A stretch of 64,000 nt of DNA, taken from Thermoproteota archaeon (lineage in GTDB: Archaea; Korarchaeota; JAOZGF01; JAOZFZ01). The stretch lies in contig JAOZFT010000035.1 in the NCBI GenBank assembly GCA_027492035.1, positions 62,001 to 126,000 of the forward strand, given 5' to 3'. Shown here piece by piece: positions 52,261-62,032 of this stretch (the stretch's first letter is position 1; each line of letters begins with the position of its first letter). The notes under the pieces are model-generated. The model had not been told where the DNA came from and searched no databases. It worked only from the letters and a program-made list of their open reading frames with translations. Position numbers and translations under genes: made by a program.

Positions 52261-54012
52261 TTGAAGAGCCAAAAAAAACTTTTAAATCATTTACATTTCT
52301 TTAAAATATCACGGAACTACTTAAAAAGATTTGAAGTAAGTCTACTGATCCTAGCGGCTTTAACAGGTATTGGAGGAGGATTTGGAGCAGTTATTTTCCG
52401 TTTACTCATTACAGGCTTTACAACCCTTTCATTTCAACATGGCAGTAAAATACTGAACTTTCTAGGAAATTATTACATCATCTTTATTCCTGCAATAGGT
52501 GGTATGGTTGTAGGATTCCTTGTAAATCGTTTCGCAAGAGAAACTAAAGGACATGGGGTACCAGAAGTAATGGAATCCATCATGTTGAAAGGTGGAAAAA
52601 TAAGGCCAAGGGTTGCAATAATAAAGTCCCTTGCCTCCTCTATTTGTATAGGTTCTGGTGGTTCCGTAGGCAGGGAAGGGCCAATTGTACAAATAGGTTC
52701 AGCGATAGGTTCAACGCTGGGTCAAATATTTAAGTTAGGTGAGGAGCAAGTGAGGAACCTAGTTGCCTGTGGGGCTGCTGCTGGAATTGCAGCAACTTTT
52801 AATGCACCAATTGGGGGTGTGCTTTTCGCCTCAGAGGTAATACTTGGTGAATTTGCTACTACAACCTTTATAACTATCGTGATTTCCTCAGTAAGTGCAA
52901 CCATTATTTCAAGGATATTTCTAGGAAACAAAGTTTCTTTCCTTATTCCAGCTTATTCTTTTGTAAACCCTATTGAAATACTTTTTTATGTGATATTAGG
53001 TGTTTTAGCAGCTTTTATAGGTCTGTTATTCACTAAATTACTATATAAAGTTGAAGATGGTTTTAATTTGTTGAAAATATCGGACTACCTGAAACCAGTC
53101 ATTGGTGGGTTAACAATCGGTATCATAGGTTTCTTCTTTCCACAAATTTTCGGTGTAGGTTATGAAACAATAGAACTTGCCCTTGCAGAAAAACTTGCTT
53201 TAGGCACAGTAATCTCACTCATGTTTCTCAAATTATTAGCTACTTCAATCACTCTTGGATCAGGTGGTTCAGGCGGAATATTTGCACCCTCTTTGGTTAT
53301 AGGTTCAATGCTTGGCAACTTCTTCGGCACCTTCATCCACTCTGCATTTCCGGAAATAACTGCGTCTCCAGGGGCGTATGCACTGGTTAGTATGGCTGCT
53401 CTTTTTTCAGCAGCTGCTCATGCCCCCATAACAGCTATAATAATTCTGTTTGAAATGACAGGGGATTACAAAATTATTTTGCCTTTGATGGCAACCTGTG
53501 TAATTGCAACCCTAATAACTAGAAGAATGTCAGAAGGAAACATTTACACTTTGAAACTTATAAGGAGAGGAATCCATATATTAGATGGAATGAGTCTTAA
53601 AGTGAGGAAAACTTTAACAGCTTTCAAAATAAAAGATATAATGACAAAAGATGTGGTCTCAGTAACACCCAACTTATCTCTTGAAAGAATTTACAGCTTA
53701 ATCTTGAAAACCGACCACCATGGTTTCCCAGTTATTGAAAATGGTAAATTAGTTGGCCTAATTACAGTTCATGACCTTGTAAAGGTTCCTAAGGAGAAAT
53801 GGGGAAAAATGAAAGTAAAGGACGCTATGGTTAAACATGTTGAAACAATCTCAACTGAAAATTCACTTTATGACGCAATACGTTTAACGACGAAGAAAGG
53901 GGTTGGTAGATTAATTGTTGTTTCTAAGGATGACCCTAACAAAGTGGTAGGCATAATAACTAAAACAGACTTGGTGAAGGCTTATAATACAGCTCTTCTA
54001 GTTACATACTGA
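52261..54012 (+). CDS. ClC-type chloride channel/antiporter with CBS pair (first copy)
   Basis: A 583-residue membrane protein. About eleven hydrophobic segments contain the ClC filters GHGVPEVMES, GSGGSVGREGPIVQIG (with the gating Glu) and GSGGSGGIFAPSLVIG. Residues about 455-583 are two CBS domains (IKDIMTKDVVSVTPNLSLE, VKDAMVKHVETISTE) that may bind adenine nucleotides. The gating Glu is kept, consistent with either type of mechanism. TTG start. It is followed after 260 bp by a second ClC gene of the same layout. Confidence 0.88.
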   Translation: MKSQKKLLNHLHFFKISRNYLKRFEVSLLILAALTGIGGGFGAVIFRLLITGFTTLSFQHGSKILNFLGNYYIIFIPAIGGMVVGFLVNRFARETKGHGVPEVMESIMLKGGKIRPRVAIIKSLASSICIGSGGSVGREGPIVQIGSAIGSTLGQIFKLGEEQVRNLVACGAAAGIAATFNAPIGGVLFASEVILGEFATTTFITIVISSVSATIISRIFLGNKVSFLIPAYSFVNPIEILFYVILGVLAAFIGLLFTKLLYKVEDGFNLLKISDYLKPVIGGLTIGIIGFFFPQIFGVGYETIELALAEKLALGTVISLMFLKLLATSITLGSGGSGGIFAPSLVIGSMLGNFFGTFIHSAFPEITASPGAYALVSMAALFSAAAHAPITAIIILFEMTGDYKIILPLMATCVIATLITRRMSEGNIYTLKLIRRGIHILDGMSLKVRKTLTAFKIKDIMTKDVVSVTPNLSLERIYSLILKTDHHGFPVIENGKLVGLITVHDLVKVPKEKWGKMKVKDAMVKHVETISTENSLYDAIRLTTKKGVGRLIVVSKDDPNKVVGIITKTDLVKAYNTALLVTY

Positions 54013-54272
54013 AAAAGAATTTTTTACATGAATCTCGTCTGAAATACAACAAACGGTTCCTCCTTTTTTAATTTATTTTCAAAAATAGGTTTGAAATATA
54101 TAATTTTTTTACATATAAAATTAAAAAAAGAAATTTTCTTAAATATCTTTGGTCCTTCACATGTTTTTTCATAAATTTTTCAAAGGTAGCAAGGAGGAAA
54201 AGTGAAGCCTTTCTTCTGACTTTCCTAAAAACTAAGTAAAAAGGGTGTAGCAAAACGTTCATCTATAAAAAA

Positions 54273-56051
54273 GTGAAGAAGGTTCTCTCAACAAATAAAC
54301 TTTTGGTTTTAAGTATTTTAACAGGTTTAGTGTCAGGATTGGGGGCACTTCTTTTCTTTTATATGCTTCATTTTTTTTCAAGCTACTTTATAGGTTACCT
54401 GGCAGGTTTTAAAGTTCCAAGTCCAGGTGGTGAAACTTCACCCTTTCACATCAATGGTGAAACAACCTATAAACCCTGGCTTCTTGTTATTTTACCAGCA
54501 ATTGGTGGACTACTTTCTGGGGTAATAGTTTACTCCTTTGCACCTGAAGCTGAGGGACATGGAACCGACGCAGTTATTGAATCCTTCCATAAATTCTCTG
54601 GTTACATTAGGAGTAGAGTACCTGTAATTAAATTGATTGCTTCTGCGTTGACTATAGGTACAGGTGGAAGTGCAGGCAGGGAAGGACCTATTGCCCAAAT
54701 AGGAGCTGGTTTTGCTTCATTTATCTCAAACTTTTTGAAATTAACAGCTAGAGAAAGGGAAATCCTAGTTGTTTGTGGAGCTGCTTCCGGAATAGGTAGT
54801 ATATTTAGAGCTCCCTTCGGCGGGTCCATTTTCGGCATAGAAGTGCTCTACAAAAGAGACTACGAGGTTGATGCCTTTATCTACTCAGTTATTTCTTGTT
54901 TTGCAGGTTATGGCGTGTTTGCTTCGGTTGTAGGTTGGAAACCTATTTTTATAACCCCCTTCTACACTTTCTCACCTAAAGAATTACCTCTTTTCGCTTT
55001 GTTGGGGATAATAAGTGGTGTAATAGCAATTATTTATGTCTCAGTTTTTTACGGGCTTAGGGATAAATTCTTTAGAAAAATGAAGATCCCGAATCATTTT
55101 AAACCAGCTATAGGTGGTATAATGCTTGGTTTACTCGGGTTCTTCTTCCCTCAAGCAATAGGGACAGGCTATGGATGGATGCAGCTTGCAATTAACGGTG
55201 AATTAGGGCTAAGTCTTATGCTAGGGCTTATTTTCGCTAAAATTTTCGCTACTTCCTTCACCATTAGTTCAGGTGGAAGCGGTGGGGTTTACGCTCCTTC
55301 TCTTACAATAGGCGCCATGGTTGGTGGCTCTATCGGAATGCTCCTTAAACAGGCATTTCCAGCCATTATAACTAACCCAGGAGTTTTTACATTAATAGGT
55401 ATGGCTTCATTCTTTTCAGCAGCAGCTAAATGTCCAATTTCACCAATCATTATGGTTTCTGAAATGACTGGAGACTACAATGTTTTAGTTCCAGCTATTT
55501 TAGCTTCAACAATCTCTTACTTCTCTTCAGGTGAATACACCATATACGAAAAACAAGTAATTTCCAAGACACACTCCCCTGCCCACACAGACAGGATCAT
55601 AAGTGAACTTGGGAGAAGAGCATATAAAGTAACTGACAAAATAAAAAAGGCATTGATAGCTTTCAAAGTTAAAGATGTAATGACTAAGAAAGTATTTTCT
55701 GTGAACCCTGACTCCACAGTGGAAGAATTATATGACTTAATTTTAAAAACTGATCATCACGGTTTCCCTGTGATTAAAAACAATAAACTTATAGGTTTAG
55801 TTACTATTCATGAACTCAGATCATTTCCAAAAGAGAAATGGAAAGAATTGAAAGTGGAAAATGTTATGGTTAAACATGTTAAAACTATTTCGGCTGAAGA
55901 ACCAATTTACGATGCAATAGTGAAAATGGCAAGGGAAGGGGTTGGTAGATTAATTGTTGTTTCTAAGGATGACCCTAAAAAAGTGGTAGGCATAATAACC
56001 AAAACAGATTTAATGAAAGCATACAATACAGCTCTTCTTGTTTCCATTTAA
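54273..56051 (+). CDS. ClC-type chloride channel/antiporter with CBS pair (second copy)
   Basis: A 592-residue paralogue with GHGTDAVIESFH, GTGGSAGREGPIAQIG and SSGGSGGVYAPSLTIG, then two CBS domains (VKDVMTKKVFSVNPDS, VENVMVKHVKTISAE). Between helices 1 and 2 it has an extra loop of about 25 residues (VPSPGGETSPFHINGETTY). The first filter reads GHGTD where the other copy has GHGVP, so ion choice or gating may differ. The last 35 residues are nearly identical to the first copy at protein and DNA level. GTG start. Confidence 0.87.
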   Translation: MKKVLSTNKLLVLSILTGLVSGLGALLFFYMLHFFSSYFIGYLAGFKVPSPGGETSPFHINGETTYKPWLLVILPAIGGLLSGVIVYSFAPEAEGHGTDAVIESFHKFSGYIRSRVPVIKLIASALTIGTGGSAGREGPIAQIGAGFASFISNFLKLTAREREILVVCGAASGIGSIFRAPFGGSIFGIEVLYKRDYEVDAFIYSVISCFAGYGVFASVVGWKPIFITPFYTFSPKELPLFALLGIISGVIAIIYVSVFYGLRDKFFRKMKIPNHFKPAIGGIMLGLLGFFFPQAIGTGYGWMQLAINGELGLSLMLGLIFAKIFATSFTISSGGSGGVYAPSLTIGAMVGGSIGMLLKQAFPAIITNPGVFTLIGMASFFSAAAKCPISPIIMVSEMTGDYNVLVPAILASTISYFSSGEYTIYEKQVISKTHSPAHTDRIISELGRRAYKVTDKIKKALIAFKVKDVMTKKVFSVNPDSTVEELYDLILKTDHHGFPVIKNNKLIGLVTIHELRSFPKEKWKELKVENVMVKHVKTISAEEPIYDAIVKMAREGVGRLIVVSKDDPKKVVGIITKTDLMKAYNTALLVSI

Positions 56052-56138
56052 GAAAACAAAAAGGCATTAAATTTATTGTGTTAGTAAAAAAGTTTTACCG
56101 TAAATAAAATAGTGAGTCAACCAATGCCTTCTTTTATG

Positions 56139-57254
56139 TTACAACCCGAGTGGAGAAGGAAGCTGTTTTCCGAATTTAAACCATATGTAACAAGTTCCCT
56201 CCGTTGAAACCATGCATGGACCCACTGGGTTCCTTGGTGTGCATTTACGTTTGAAAAGATGGCATTGTGTAGGATAAGCCTTCCCAAGCACCACTTTATC
56301 ACATATACATCCTTTAGGCATAGAAGTCTTTTTTATTTCTTTTTTGATCGAGTATTTTACCCTCGCATCCCTGTAACTGTACCTCTCCTTAATCTTGAAC
56401 CCTGAAGAAGGAATTCTTCCTATACCCCTCCATATAGTTTCTGTTACTTCAAAAGCGTTCTTAATTATTTCTTTAGCTTTAATGTTTCCCTCTCTCTCCA
56501 CACTTCTCTTGTACTCATTTTCAAGTTTAGCTTCTCCTTCACTTACTTGATTAACAATCATAAGAATCGCTAATAAAACATCTACCGGTTCAAAACCGGC
56601 AACCACAACAGATACACCGTATTCGCTGACGAAATTCCAAGGTTCAAACCCTATTACAGTTGACACATGGCCTGGAGCTATTATTCCTCTTATTTCAACG
56701 TCTCCGCTTTCCAACAAATACTTCATCACCGGGGGAGTTAAACGTAAAGAAGTGAGGATGCTGAAGTTCTCCTCTTTGGCTTTAATTATTTCATATGCAA
56801 CAGCTGGAGCTGTGGTTTCAAACCCCACAGCAAAGAAGACCACTTCCTTATCTGGGTTTTTCTCAGCTAGTTTCAAAGCGTCGTGTGGACTATAAACTAC
56901 TTTCACATCAAAACCTTCACTTTTAACTTCCCATAAACTTTTATTTAATGCAGGAACCCTAACCATGTCGCCGAAAGTAGTTAAAATAATGTTTTCGTTT
57001 TCGGCTAACTGAATTGCTTCTTCAACATCTTCAATAGCTGCTACGCAAACTGGACACCCTGGACCTGCTACAAGTTCAATGTTTTCAGGCATAAGAGACC
57101 TTAAACCAAAATAACTAATCGTGTATTCATGGGTACCGCAGAAATGCATTATTTTTGTTTTTTCAAGGGTTTGAGCTTTAGCAGTGATCATTTTCGCTAT
57201 CCTTAATGCTAAGGCTCTGTTCCTGTATCCCTGTAAGAAATTGTTCCACAACAA
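56139..57254 (-). CDS. hypD: Hydrogenase maturation factor HypD
   Basis: A 371-residue HypD: KIMHFCGTHEYTISYFGL, VAGPGCPVCVAAIED (the two central cysteines), FFAVGFETTAPAVA, IIAPGHVSTVIG and a C-terminal [4Fe-4S] set ending with CKCI-like GCICDKVV, TQCHLF, CTPRNPVGPCMVS. With HypC it assembles the Fe(CN)2CO unit of [NiFe] hydrogenase. The start is one of two adjacent TTG codons after AAGGTAG. Divergent from hypE. Confidence 0.93.
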   Translation of the reverse strand: MLWNNFLQGYRNRALALRIAKMITAKAQTLEKTKIMHFCGTHEYTISYFGLRSLMPENIELVAGPGCPVCVAAIEDVEEAIQLAENENIILTTFGDMVRVPALNKSLWEVKSEGFDVKVVYSPHDALKLAEKNPDKEVVFFAVGFETTAPAVAYEIIKAKEENFSILTSLRLTPPVMKYLLESGDVEIRGIIAPGHVSTVIGFEPWNFVSEYGVSVVVAGFEPVDVLLAILMIVNQVSEGEAKLENEYKRSVEREGNIKAKEIIKNAFEVTETIWRGIGRIPSSGFKIKERYSYRDARVKYSIKKEIKKTSMPKGCICDKVVLGKAYPTQCHLFKRKCTPRNPVGPCMVSTEGTCYIWFKFGKQLPSPLGL

Positions 57255-57393
57255 AAACTACCTTCACCCTTCTAATTTTGAAACCTTCAATTAAAGAAAG
57301 GGTAATTTTTTCAAAACGTTTACCTTTTTTAAAAGGGGAAAGTTAAATAAACTTCCCTTTAAAATTTTATCTTTGATTTTCTAGGTGCCAAGT

Positions 57394-58416
57394 ATGGATG
57401 GAAAAGTTACACTTTCCCATGGAGCAGGTGGCGAATTAACTTTTGAAGTGGTAAAAAGATTTTTCTTGGAAAAGTTCCTCCACCGCTCAGCCATGGATGG
57501 TGTAGGTTTAGATGCTCTTGATGATGGTGCCTCAATTAAAACAAAAAATTTAGAAATAGTTTTTTCAATAGATAACTACACTGTCAACCCTATCTTCTTT
57601 CCAGGTGGGGACATTGGCAGGTTAGCTGTTTCAGGAACAATAAATGATGTTTCAATGCTGGGAGCTAAACCTGTAGCTATTCTTGATGCGGTAACAGTTG
57701 AGGAAGGTTTTTCATTTAATGATTTAGAATTAATTGTTAACTCTATGAAAGAAGCAGCTGAAGAAGTGGATGTAGCAATAGTTTCAGGCGACTTTAAAGT
57801 TATGCCTAAAGGCAAACTTGACAAAATAGTTATTGCAGCCTGCGGTGTAGGAGTCACTGAAAAGGGAAAAATTATTCTAGACAGTGGCGCCAAACCAGGT
57901 GACAAAGTTTTAGTTACAGGTACAATAGGCGACCACGGAGTGGCTTTAATTTCGAAAAGAGAAGGAATAGAGTTCGAAACTGAAATTATGTCCGATACAG
58001 CCCCTATCTGGTGTGTTGTTGAAGCAGCTTTAAAGGTTGGTGGGGTTCATGCTATGAAAGATCCTACAAGAGGGGGATTAGCTGGTGCATTAAACGAAAT
58101 AGCTGAAAAATCAAAAGTAACTATTTATGTAAATGAAGAAAAAATTCCCTTTAAGGAACCAGTTATAGCTGCTGCTGAAATGTTGGGTTTAAGTCCTTAT
58201 GAACTCTTAAGTGAAGGAAAGGCTGTAATAGTTGTGGATAGGGAGTTGGCTGAAGAAACTTTAAATGAAATAAAGAAAACAAAGTATGGAAAAGAAGCTG
58301 AAATCATCGGTGAAGTAAGAAGGGAAAAACCTGGCTATGTACTCATAAATACATTAGCAGGAGGAACAAGGATACTTGAAAAACCAATAGGAGAACCTAT
58401 ACCTAGGATTTGTTAA
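57394..58416 (+). CDS. hypE: Hydrogenase maturation factor HypE
   Basis: A 340-residue PurM-like protein: VTLSHGAGGELTFEVV, SIDNYTVNPIFFPGGDIG, VSGTINDVSMLGAKP, DPTRGGLAGALNEIAEKS and the C-terminal PRIC, whose last Cys takes the carbamoyl from HypF and is dehydrated to thiocyanate. ATG at 57394 is six nt after AGGTG. Divergent from hypD and convergent with hypF. Confidence 0.94.
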   Translation: MDGKVTLSHGAGGELTFEVVKRFFLEKFLHRSAMDGVGLDALDDGASIKTKNLEIVFSIDNYTVNPIFFPGGDIGRLAVSGTINDVSMLGAKPVAILDAVTVEEGFSFNDLELIVNSMKEAAEEVDVAIVSGDFKVMPKGKLDKIVIAACGVGVTEKGKIILDSGAKPGDKVLVTGTIGDHGVALISKREGIEFETEIMSDTAPIWCVVEAALKVGGVHAMKDPTRGGLAGALNEIAEKSKVTIYVNEEKIPFKEPVIAAAEMLGLSPYELLSEGKAVIVVDRELAEETLNEIKKTKYGKEAEIIGEVRREKPGYVLINTLAGGTRILEKPIGEPIPRIC

Positions 58417-58449
58417 GAACTGAAAAAAGTTCCGTGGCCACAAGAAAAA

Positions 58450-60789
58450 TTAATATTCTCCATGTTTAATGGCTAAAAACTTTGTTTTGGCCAGTAAAGC
58501 TTGGCCGGTGGAGACTCCTCCATCTCCTAAAGGAAGCTTCTGGTTCAGAAAAATTTCAACTCCCTCCTGCATTAAAACCTCTTTTATCCCTTTTATTATG
58601 TAATTGTTAACAGCTGCTCCTCCCGATACAACCACTTTATTAATGTTTCTTTTTAAACATTTAAACGCTACACGTCCAAAAGCTCTACCTACTTCTTTCA
58701 AAATACTGTAAGCAAGTGTCGAAACTTCGTAAACATCTAATAACTCAATTACTGATTTAAACATTTCGCTTGTATCTATCACGTATACTCCATCAATTTT
58801 CCTTATGGGGATTTTTAAGAGGTTAAGGTCTCTCCCCCCTACTGCTTCTTCCTCAAGTTTAATTGCCGGTTCACCTTCATAATTTCTGTGTAAACATATG
58901 TTTAAAAGAGCTGAAAAAGCATCTAATAACCTCCCTGTACTGGACGTCATGATAGAATACTTTCTATGCCTCAAAATTGTTTCAAAAGCTTTTAAACCAT
59001 GCCTAAACCCTCTTTCCAACCTCCTTTTCAAAATTATTTCCTTTATTTCTTGAGGTTCAAGGAATGTGGACAGTATCCCAACAAGCATTCTTACTGGGTA
59101 TTTAGTTGCTAAGTCGCCACCCAGCATAGGTTGATACTTCAACTGCCCCCTTCTTCTGTAATTGCTGCAGGAACCAACTAAAACCTCTCCCCCCCAAATC
59201 ATACCGTCATCTCCATAACCTACCCCGTCCATGGTTACTGCTACAACCTCCTCCAAGGGGTTAATCTTTTGTTCAGCAATAACTGAAGCCATGTGTGCGT
59301 GGTGGTGTTGAACCTTTAACAATGGACAACCATATTTTTCAGCCCATTCAAAGGCAAGTCTTGAAGAGAAGTAACTTGGGTGTTTATCACAAACAATGAT
59401 GCTGTCCCTAACTTTTATGTTATATGTTTTTAAGAGGAAAGTAAGGGCTTCTTCTAAGTAAATAAGGTTGTCGTATTCGTCCATGTCTCCTAAGTACTGG
59501 GTTGGAACAATGTGGTTCCTAAAGGCTAAGGCTGCAGTGTTAGATAAATCAGCTCCAAAAGCTATAACTGGTTTCTCAAAAAACAGGTCCACATTTACCC
59601 AAGTTGGGGCATAACCCCTACTTCTTCTCAAAAAAACAGGGGAGCCGTCTGTAAACCTAACTACACTATCATCACATCTGTTTATAATCCTTCTATTATG
59701 CATTAAAAAATAATCCACGAACCCCTTTAAGTGGTTAAGGGCTTCCTTGTTCGATTTACAGATGGGTTTATTCCTTAAGTTGCCGCTTGTCATGATCAAA
59801 AATTTATCTCTTGACTGCTTCAGTAAAAGGTAATGTAGCCCTGTGTAGGGGAGCATGACCCCTAATGTTTTAAGTTGTGGGGCAACATACTTTGAAACAA
59901 GTGCATTATCTCTTTTTAAAGCCACTACAATTGGCTTTTCATGGCTTAAAAGCAAATTTTTCTGCTTTTTATTTAGAGATAGAATTTTTTCAGCTGTTTC
60001 AAGGTTTAAAGCCATCAAGGCAAAGGGTTTTTGAGGCCTATCCTTCCTTTTCCTGAGTTTCAGAACTACTTCATCCTGAGTTGCTGAAGCCGCTATATGG
60101 AACCCCCCTAACCCTTTTACTGCAATTATCTCCCCTTCATCAATCAACTTCGCTGCTTCCCTGATGACATTCATAGACTCTATCCCTTCTCCCTCCCTAT
60201 TTAAAAGAAAAACAATTGGCCCGCACTGTTTACAACTTATTCCTTGACCATGAAACCTTCTTACATTTTCAGGGTCTCTATACTCTTTTTCACAGTCTTT
60301 ACATAGAGGAAAATCCCTCATGGTAGTGTTCTCTCTATCATAGGGCGTCCTCTCCATCATTGTAAATCTGGGGCCACACCAAACGCAGGAATTAAAAGGA
60401 TATAAATACCACCTTGAGTCAGGGTCATCAATTTCTTTTATGCAGTCCTCGCAAATCCCTATATCTGGAGGAACCATGGAGTAAAAAGAAACATCTCTAC
60501 TGCTTTTCAAAATCACAAAATCTCTATATTGCTTAGGTTCAACCTCTTCAATCTTCACTTCCTCAATTACTGCAACAGACGGCTTCTCTACATCTAACTG
60601 CCAAAGAAATTTTCTTAGAGAAAACTTATCCCCTTCAATCCAAACCTCTACTTCAGACCCTCCTGTATTCTTTACATAGCCCCTTAACTTATTCTTGGTA
60701 GCGATTCGGTAAATGAAAGGTCTGAAACCAACACCTTGCACAATCCCTGTAATTCTCACCCTGTAAGCTACCAAGCCCTTACTAGGCAT
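58450..60789 (-). CDS. hypF: Carbamoyltransferase HypF
   Basis: A 779-residue protein with the full domain order: acylphosphatase (GIVQGVGFRPFIYRIA), two zinc-finger pairs (ICEDCIKEI, CVWCGPRF, LCKDCEKEY, CKQCGP), YrdC-like (AVKGLGGFHIAA) and a Kae1-like domain (VQHHHAHMASVIAE, VTMDGVGYGDDG). It activates carbamoyl phosphate and carbamoylates HypE. No clear ribosome site precedes the ATG; hypC ends 48 nt upstream, so the two probably share a transcript. Confidence 0.94.
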   Translation of the reverse strand: MPSKGLVAYRVRITGIVQGVGFRPFIYRIATKNKLRGYVKNTGGSEVEVWIEGDKFSLRKFLWQLDVEKPSVAVIEEVKIEEVEPKQYRDFVILKSSRDVSFYSMVPPDIGICEDCIKEIDDPDSRWYLYPFNSCVWCGPRFTMMERTPYDRENTTMRDFPLCKDCEKEYRDPENVRRFHGQGISCKQCGPIVFLLNREGEGIESMNVIREAAKLIDEGEIIAVKGLGGFHIAASATQDEVVLKLRKRKDRPQKPFALMALNLETAEKILSLNKKQKNLLLSHEKPIVVALKRDNALVSKYVAPQLKTLGVMLPYTGLHYLLLKQSRDKFLIMTSGNLRNKPICKSNKEALNHLKGFVDYFLMHNRRIINRCDDSVVRFTDGSPVFLRRSRGYAPTWVNVDLFFEKPVIAFGADLSNTAALAFRNHIVPTQYLGDMDEYDNLIYLEEALTFLLKTYNIKVRDSIIVCDKHPSYFSSRLAFEWAEKYGCPLLKVQHHHAHMASVIAEQKINPLEEVVAVTMDGVGYGDDGMIWGGEVLVGSCSNYRRRGQLKYQPMLGGDLATKYPVRMLVGILSTFLEPQEIKEIILKRRLERGFRHGLKAFETILRHRKYSIMTSSTGRLLDAFSALLNICLHRNYEGEPAIKLEEEAVGGRDLNLLKIPIRKIDGVYVIDTSEMFKSVIELLDVYEVSTLAYSILKEVGRAFGRVAFKCLKRNINKVVVSGGAAVNNYIIKGIKEVLMQEGVEIFLNQKLPLGDGGVSTGQALLAKTKFLAIKHGEY

Positions 60790-60837
60790 TTAAAACCAAC
60801 TTGTAACACATTCTACCTCTAGATTACCTTTAAAAAC

Positions 60838-61059
60838 TTAGGTAGTTTCTTTCAGTATACTCACCCAAAGTTTCAATGTTTCCTTAGCTTCTTCAATGTC
60901 TAGTTTCTGAATAGCAAAACCTACATGAATCAAAACATAATCCCCAACTTTCACGTCATCTAGCATAGAAATAATAGCCTCTCTCCTTACTCCACCAAAA
61001 TCAACCACCGCCCTTTCTCCCTTAATTTCCAAAACCTTCCCTGGAACCGCTAAACACAT
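60838..61059 (-). CDS. hypC: Hydrogenase maturation chaperone HypC
   Basis: A 73-residue HypC/HupF protein beginning MCLAVPGKVLEI with the essential Cys2, then VDFGGVRREAIISML and VGDYVLIHVGFAIQKLD. It shuttles the Fe(CN)2CO group between HypD and the hydrogenase large subunit. GGAGG lies eight nt before the ATG. It leads hypF; a minus-strand TATA box is 65-75 nt upstream. Confidence 0.95.
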   Translation of the reverse strand: MCLAVPGKVLEIKGERAVVDFGGVRREAIISMLDDVKVGDYVLIHVGFAIQKLDIEEAKETLKLWVSILKETT

Positions 61060-61123
61060 CTTTTACGCCTCCTTAACAAACCCAGAGCCATAAATTGGGC
61101 CTTAAGTAAATACCTTAAAACAA

Positions 61124-61134
61124 TATTTATAAAT
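61124..61134 (-). promoter_or_regulatory. TATA-box candidate for hypC-hypF
   Basis: Minus-strand ATTTATAAATATT about 65-75 nt before the hypC ATG; predicts transcription near 61100. Confidence 0.5.
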
Positions 61135-61261
61135 CGTTACCACCCCCAAAAAGTTCATAAGGAACCGAAAAATATAAGGTAAACCTAAAGAAAACTTTTT
61201 CCAAAGTAAGTAGCTAACTAGTTAATAAAAAATCAACCAGTCAAAAACCTTTTTAAGCAAC

Positions 61262-61275
61262 ATGTTTATAAACAT
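61262..61275 (+). promoter_or_regulatory. Palindromic TATA-box region for hypB-hypA
   Basis: ATGTTTATAAACAT is a perfect 14-bp palindrome containing TTTATAAA. It is about 67-80 nt before the hypB start and would place transcription near 61295. The symmetry might also serve a regulator. Confidence 0.5.
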
Positions 61276-61341
61276 AAATCAGCAGCAAATGGGAATCTAC
61301 CACCAGTTTCTCAGCAGTTACTTTTTTTAGGTGTGGCCTCT

Positions 61342-62019
61342 TTGCAAAAAAATAAAATATTGAAGGTTGATGAGGGAGAAATACTTGACATTGAAATTGA
61401 AGAAGATTTACTGAAAGCTAACAAAGAACTTGCATCTGTTAACAGAAAAACCTTTGACTTAAATAACATTAAATCAGTAAACGTTATGGGGGCAATAGGC
61501 TCAGGGAAAACAAGCATCATCCAATGGCTCATAAAAGAACTGAAAAACAAGTATAAAATAGCAGTAATAGCAGGTGACGTAACAACAGGTATAGATGCTG
61601 AAAGAATTAAAGAAGCAGGAGCGGAATCTATACAAATCAACACAGGAAGAGGTTGCCACCTAGACGCCTTAATGATTAGGAAAGCAATCAAAAAATTAAA
61701 CCTCAAAGAAATAAACCTCCTCTTTATAGAAAACGTTGGAAACCTAATCTGCCCCGCCGACTTCCCACTAGGAACCCACCTAAACATGGTGGTTGTAAGC
61801 GTCACAGAAGGGCCTTATATGATCATCAAACACCCCTTCATAATCAAGGAAGCCGATATAGTTGTAATAAATAAAATAGACTTAGCTGACCAAATGGAAG
61901 TAAATGTGAACAAACTAGTTAAGGATGTGGGAAGAATTAACTCTTCAGCTAAAGTAGTTACAACTTCTGTAAAGGAAGGAATTGGTTTAAATGGTTTAAT
62001 TGAAGCTTTAAAACTCTAA
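61342..62019 (+). CDS. hypB: Hydrogenase nickel-insertion GTPase HypB
   Basis: About 225 residues: a short N-terminus without a His-rich nickel store, then the GTPase P-loop VNVMGAIGSGKTSIIQ, AVIAGDVTTGIDAERI, the metal-site segment NTGRGCHLDALMI, ENVGNLICPADFPLG and VVINKIDLAD. It powers nickel delivery with HypA. I place the start at the TTG eight nt after AGGTG (61342); a GTG three codons earlier overlaps that site. hypA follows 13 nt downstream. Confidence 0.92.
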   Translation: MQKNKILKVDEGEILDIEIEEDLLKANKELASVNRKTFDLNNIKSVNVMGAIGSGKTSIIQWLIKELKNKYKIAVIAGDVTTGIDAERIKEAGAESIQINTGRGCHLDALMIRKAIKKLNLKEINLLFIENVGNLICPADFPLGTHLNMVVVSVTEGPYMIIKHPFIIKEADIVVINKIDLADQMEVNVNKLVKDVGRINSSAKVVTTSVKEGIGLNGLIEALKL

Positions 62020-62032
62020 AAAAGCGATTAAA

